This document shows, in pieces, positions 60,235-64,000 of a stretch of DNA of 64,000 bases (its first letter is position 1; each line of letters starts with the position of its first letter). The stretch spans positions 1-64,000 of the forward strand of contig MCGE01000053.1 in NCBI GenBank assembly GCA_002105175.1, in the 5' to 3' direction. Source of the stretch: Absidia repens. Its lineage: Eukaryota > Mucoromycota > Mucoromycetes > Mucorales > Cunninghamellaceae. The notes beneath the pieces are model-generated. The model had not been told where the DNA came from. It made no database searches and saw only the letters and a program-made list of their open reading frames with translations. The position numbers were made by a program, and so were the translations under genes.

Positions 60235-61928
60235 GTTCTTTTTTGCTTACGTTTTTCTCTCTTTTTCTTTGAAAACAATACATAGGAAACCACAAATGAA
60301 GAATGATGTTTGGACGTTTATTAGCAATCTAGCAAGGCAACGCGTAAGTAAACTGATATTATAGGATGACTTTGGTGACTGACCCACCTTTTTTTTTTTT
60401 GATATTATAGAAATCATTATCACAAACATACGAAGTCGAAAGCGTTCGTGTATTGGAAAGGTATAGTGCAATAGCTTCTAGTTCAGCTCTCACAGATGCC
60501 GACAACCTTCACCAGCTTCAGCATGGCACTCCTATCAGCACCATTGACGACAGTGACACACAGCATAGTACCGGTGATGAAAGTGGAATGGCTGATGATC
60601 CTACTTATGACTTTGATGGCAATACATTTATCAGCAACGCTTATTACCTATCATTCAAAAAGGTAACGAAAAAATAGATGAGTGGTCAAAATGTTTAGTA
60701 GTGTCATTACTTGGTATGTTCATTTTTATTATTTTATATGCCATCTATATAGTTCAAAGATATCAAATTCAATCAACACGATCGACTTTACCTAGAGAAA
60801 GCTGCTTCCACCACCTCATTTGACTCTGGTTTGCATTCCTCAATCTACAATATTGTGCTACATTTACTTCGAAAAGTATATTTGAACAATGATGAAATAT
60901 CGCTATTGAAGTAAGTTGAGGGGTGGGGGATAAAATTGGAATATGACTTACTCATCATTTATTTATATATAAATATATAGGTTGTCTTTATCAAAGGCTA
61001 TCAATTTTCTGAATCCTGGTGCCGTGAATTTGGTGAAACCGTTTATGGACGATGGCGCAAGAAGTCTATTTGAACAGCAAACAAAGGCAGCAATCACTCA
61101 ATTTGACTGCAGTCTCTCTGAACAATGTAGCTCCTTATATGATGAATTGATGGAAAAAACGTAAGCACAAAATGAAGGCTGAAAACAATGAACTTCAAAC
61201 TCACCGTTTATTCTTCTTCTACCTTAGCTTGATGACCTCCCCCAATGACGCCAAACTTCTCCAAGCTATCTACCAGAAAAAGGCAGATTTAGTGGCTACG
61301 ATGCATAGAACGGATGAACAATTTTGTCTTTTATCTATATTGGAACATGTGTAAGTAAAAGGATGAGGTGACAATATACATTTTATAGACTGACTGATCT
61401 TTTTGTTTTTTTATATAGTGTGGAAGGAATTGATGATTGGTTGATAACACAAGACGAATCAGAACTCACTCTTTATCGACGATTTGGATCCATTCTTGAC
61501 ATTTTATTAAGACACACGAAAATTTATTTGGCAGAGTAAGTTTTTTTTTTTTCTTCTTCTTAGATTAAAATAGATAGCTCATATCGCTGATTGATTTCTT
61601 TTCATTGTTACTCTTACCGTAGCGGCGAAACCATCAGCGAAGCATCATCAAGGACTATGCGGTACAATGAATGTATATATGGGCATTCGAGGACAACAAC
61701 AACAACAACAAACAATGTATTTGGCCGGCGAATCGATCTCATAATCAAGTCAAGCAAGGAAAAATCAATTGAACTATGCACCAATGAATGGAAACGACAA
61801 CAAGCCGACGCCAATTTGGCCATCCACCAACAAAACAAAAATATTCGATTGAACTGTGCGATCTTGAGCCACCTCCAATCACTCAAATATCCTTCAAAGG
61901 TGCCATTCACTGTGGCGATGGATTGGTT

Positions 61929-61966
<38 letters not shown>

Positions 61967-62462
61967 GGTGGTAGGTTTATCCATTTGACAAACTAACAAC
62001 ATATTTGACTCACTTTTGAAAATAGGCACTGTTGGATACATGTACATATTAGTGGATGTAGAAGGGACGTTTGTTGCTCGAAATATTGGTCAGGTGATTA
62101 TGCCTAGGACTCTGTTGAATCTCAAAGAATTTAAACGAACTCTGGACTTGCTATTTGCATTGAAGGTAAAAAAAAAAAAAAGAAAGAAAGAGGGGAGTCA
62201 AAAAGAAGGGAGTCAATCATGATGAATATTGTTTTTACTCATAGTATTTTTATAATAGCGTTTTCTAGTGGACCTTGGTTATCAAATGGAATGTGCTCTT
62301 CAAAAGTGTGAATCGGATGACCAACTACGACAGGTGAATTTTTTGGATGATGACAACGACACCAATGGGGATGATGATGGAACCAACCCAAAGCAGCGCA
62401 TGGTATTCTTTACGCCTAGGAACAGCCGGATCAAGAAGATGAAGATTGATGGTCTGGACTGA
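60138..62462 (+). CDS. Mucoromycota-type uncharacterised protein, about 526 aa, ten exons, possible PD-(D/E)XK-like domain
   Basis: Exons: 60138-60178, 60286-60343, 60411-60662, 60753-60910, 60981-61160, 61228-61350, 61419-61535, 61623-61930, 62026-62165 and 62259-62462 (1581 nt), phases consistent from exon 3 on. The start is uncertain: an alternative acceptor at 60301 would join exon 2 in phase to the frame GVVGTIYESYGTV in exon 1 and push the start upstream. The conserved core is in exons 8-10: GRRIDLIIKS (Asp348), SIELCTNEWK (Glu360, Glu365, Lys367), HQQNKNIRLN, then GYMYILVDVEGTFVARNIG and LKEFKRTLDLLFALK. The D...E-x4-E-x-K pattern and the following helix are typical of nuclease-like domains and of a hypothetical family I recall from Rhizopus/Mucor genomes. 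A Thr-run (ACA)6 precedes it. The C-terminus is acidic, then basic. Intron 1 carries a (CT)n run. AATAAA at 62539-62544. Confidence 0.75.
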
Positions 62463-62984
62463 ATGATTCTTTTCGTTTATATTTGTGTACATATGATATA
62501 TAGTTATTATTATACCTCTTTTATTTGTCATTCCATTTAATAAAAATGCATTGTTTTACTCTTTATGACTTTTGGGATTAGGTGTTACATAGTTAGAATG
62601 GAGTGAGATTGGTATATATACTGGGTATGGTATAATAGACAGAGCTAGGTACCAATTAGTTATTCTATTTATTGGCGGCTATAGAAAATACTGGGGCCCA
62701 AATTGATCGCATGATCGCCAATTTTTTTTTTTTTTTTTACTTTAATTTGTCTCTTGATTCTTCTAATAAAGTTGCTACTTTTTTTATATCATTTGGATCT
62801 GTAGGTCATTAGTGAAATGCATGTTTTTGTTTGGTACAGTATTGATATCTGCGATAATGATGAGGGTATTGTAGTTATGAACCTATCAGGAAACCTCCTG
62901 TAGGTGTCGTACTTTTTGAAATTTGTGCACTTCAAAAAAAAAAAATCATGTCGCGGTTTGAAAAATAAAAAGTCGTAGTCGTCA
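62463..62984. repeat. 3' region and repeat B, copy 2 (about 62902-62984)
   Basis: Poly(A) signal of the preceding gene at 62539, then AT-rich DNA without a gene. 62902-62990 repeats the B sequence of 58.4 kb ('gtcgtactttttgaaatttg') and passes at 'caaaaaaggatgacacgcgg' directly into repeat A4, a junction that shows A4 is truncated at its left end by B or the reverse. Confidence 0.6.
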
Positions 62985-63397
62985 AAAAAGGATGACACGC
63001 GGGAAAAGACCATGATTTCTGCAGGGACTTTTGCATGAATTTTGTTTTAAACACCGCCTCACCAAATACCATGTGCTAGGCGCACGGATAGTCTAGCACG
63101 GGTAACGGTGCCCAAAACTCTGAAGCGGTATTTTAAAATGGCATTTGTCCTTTGGCAATCATAACGAGAAGATTTTGATAATGGATGTTTCAAAAAAGTT
63201 ATCTGTAAAAATAAAATGGTATTGCCGATCTGGAGGTACGTCCTTTTTTTTTTTTTTGGCCTATGGAATGATAGAGAATAAACATAAACAGGCAGCTTGA
63301 CTATTCAATTATCTTTCAAATGACTAATTATGGCTCTCCAGGGTATTGAAGGTGTACAGAGCCATTCATTATACAACATGGACAATGCATGTTGTGC

Positions 63398-63432
<35 letters not shown>
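62985..63432 (+). repeat. Dispersed repeat A, copy 4 (left-truncated)
   Basis: Matches A1 from 'gatgacacgcgggaaaagac' on: 'ttttgcatgaattttgtttt', 'tgctaggcgcacggata', 'ggtaacggtgcccaaaa', 'gtgtacagagccattcatta' and 'catggacaatgcatgttgtg', ending in a long A-run (63401-63431). The roughly 110 bp at the left end of A1 is missing. Confidence 0.7.
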
Positions 63433-63435
<3 letters not shown>

Positions 63436-64000
63436 GTTCCACAGTGAAAATTGGCCGGGAATTTCGTCTTTTTTTTTTAATAATTTGATAAAATTAAGTA
63501 ACTTCAACCCGCTGCCGTTCCACATCAATTTTTTAAAATGAAAGATAATGAGAAAATAAACACTTTTTATATAGATAATTAGCCCGCTACTCCCCCACTC
63601 ATTTTTAGTATACTGCCGAGAAAGTTCTCCTCACCAAACTATAAAAACATAGACTAACAATTCCCATTTGCCCCATGACATTGTTATGGGAGCCCTAAAT
63701 ATTGGCATGCACAGTAAAAACGATCAAATTATTTTATAGGAGTGACCCACGTCACCAACACACATCAAAAAGTCACTACAGACATCTATTGGAGGTAGCA
63801 CGAGAAGACTACTGTGAGATTTGAAAAATGGTAAAAACTAATCCAAAGAGACGGTGGTGGTAAAAACGGGATGTATTGCTCAACACTTGGGAATGACCAT
63901 TGGGACATACTTTTCATTGGAGCATGTAAAATATATTCATGTTTTATTCAAATGCATAGACAAACTATGGATGAACTAACACTAAATTAAGCTAATAGAG
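63433..64000 (-). repeat. Spacer and repeat D, copy 8 (inverse, cut by window end)
   Basis: Inverse copy of 29820-30410. 63433-63780 equals the D3/A3 spacer, and 63780-64000 equals D3 in reverse ('tgcatagacaaactatggat' at the end). With A4 it forms an inverted duplication of at least 1 kb relative to 29.8-30.97 kb. It continues beyond the window. Confidence 0.7.

Overview
The window looks like a piece of a Mucoromycota (probably Mucorales) fungal chromosome. The coding DNA is broken by short GT-AG introns of about 60-110 bp. Poly(A) signals of the AATAAA type follow the genes, intergenic DNA is AT-rich with very many poly(dA:dT) tracts, and two multi-exon genes resemble hypothetical families I associate with Rhizopus, Mucor and their relatives. 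The genus is not decided by the sequence. All functional calls below are from reading the sequence by eye; no search was run.

Layout. 1-510 (-): 5' part of a ricin-B-like beta-trefoil lectin gene that runs off the window. 3456-3809 (+): orphan Tc1-type helix-turn-helix protein. 7011-8754 (+): glutathione reductase in five exons, the one clear housekeeping gene. 9999-10223 (+): small secreted eight-cysteine protein. From about 11 kb to 58 kb an accessory region dominates: eight paralogous HET-domain (heterokaryon incompatibility) genes, here called HET1 to HET8, all with the same three-exon structure (a 37-nt first exon, a HET exon of about 1.25-1.3 kb, a C-terminal exon of about 0.75-0.82 kb, both introns in phase 1). 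HET3, HET4, HET5, HET6, HET7 (minus strand) and HET8 read open throughout. HET1 has one frameshift that separates the HET part from the C-terminal part, and HET2 is a pseudogene with several lesions. Around them lie a decayed C-terminal exon (48.3-49.0 kb), an orphan 5' leader on the minus strand (58.0-58.4 kb) and a relic leader with exon 1 (54.3-54.9 kb). This is a birth-and-death gene cluster.

Inside the same region a roughly 3-kb segment carrying a CorA/Mnr2-type magnesium transporter gene is present twice (36.6-39.8 kb and 49.6-53.5 kb), and each copy carries a different frameshift. The second copy is interrupted by an 825-bp element with 165-bp terminal inverted repeats, and the first copy preserves the empty site. 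Two single-copy genes at 45.6-48.0 kb and 60.1-62.5 kb carry D...E...E-type motifs suggestive of PD-(D/E)XK nuclease-like folds. A small ubiquitin-like candidate is divergent from the first of them.

The rest is built from a few dispersed non-coding repeat families, named here A (14.4, 18.0, 30.4, 63.0 kb), B (58.4, 62.9 kb) and D (1.5, 21.8, 29.7, 31.4, 35.7, 39.7, 53.5, 63.8 kb). These sit at the junctions of the duplicated segments and probably mediated the rearrangements. The most interesting content is the HET family itself. It has an apparent Cys/His cluster between the second and third HET motifs, a fused uncharacterised C-terminal domain behind a variable Asp/Asn-rich linker, and an almost invariant C-terminal tail (FFDIY-stop).
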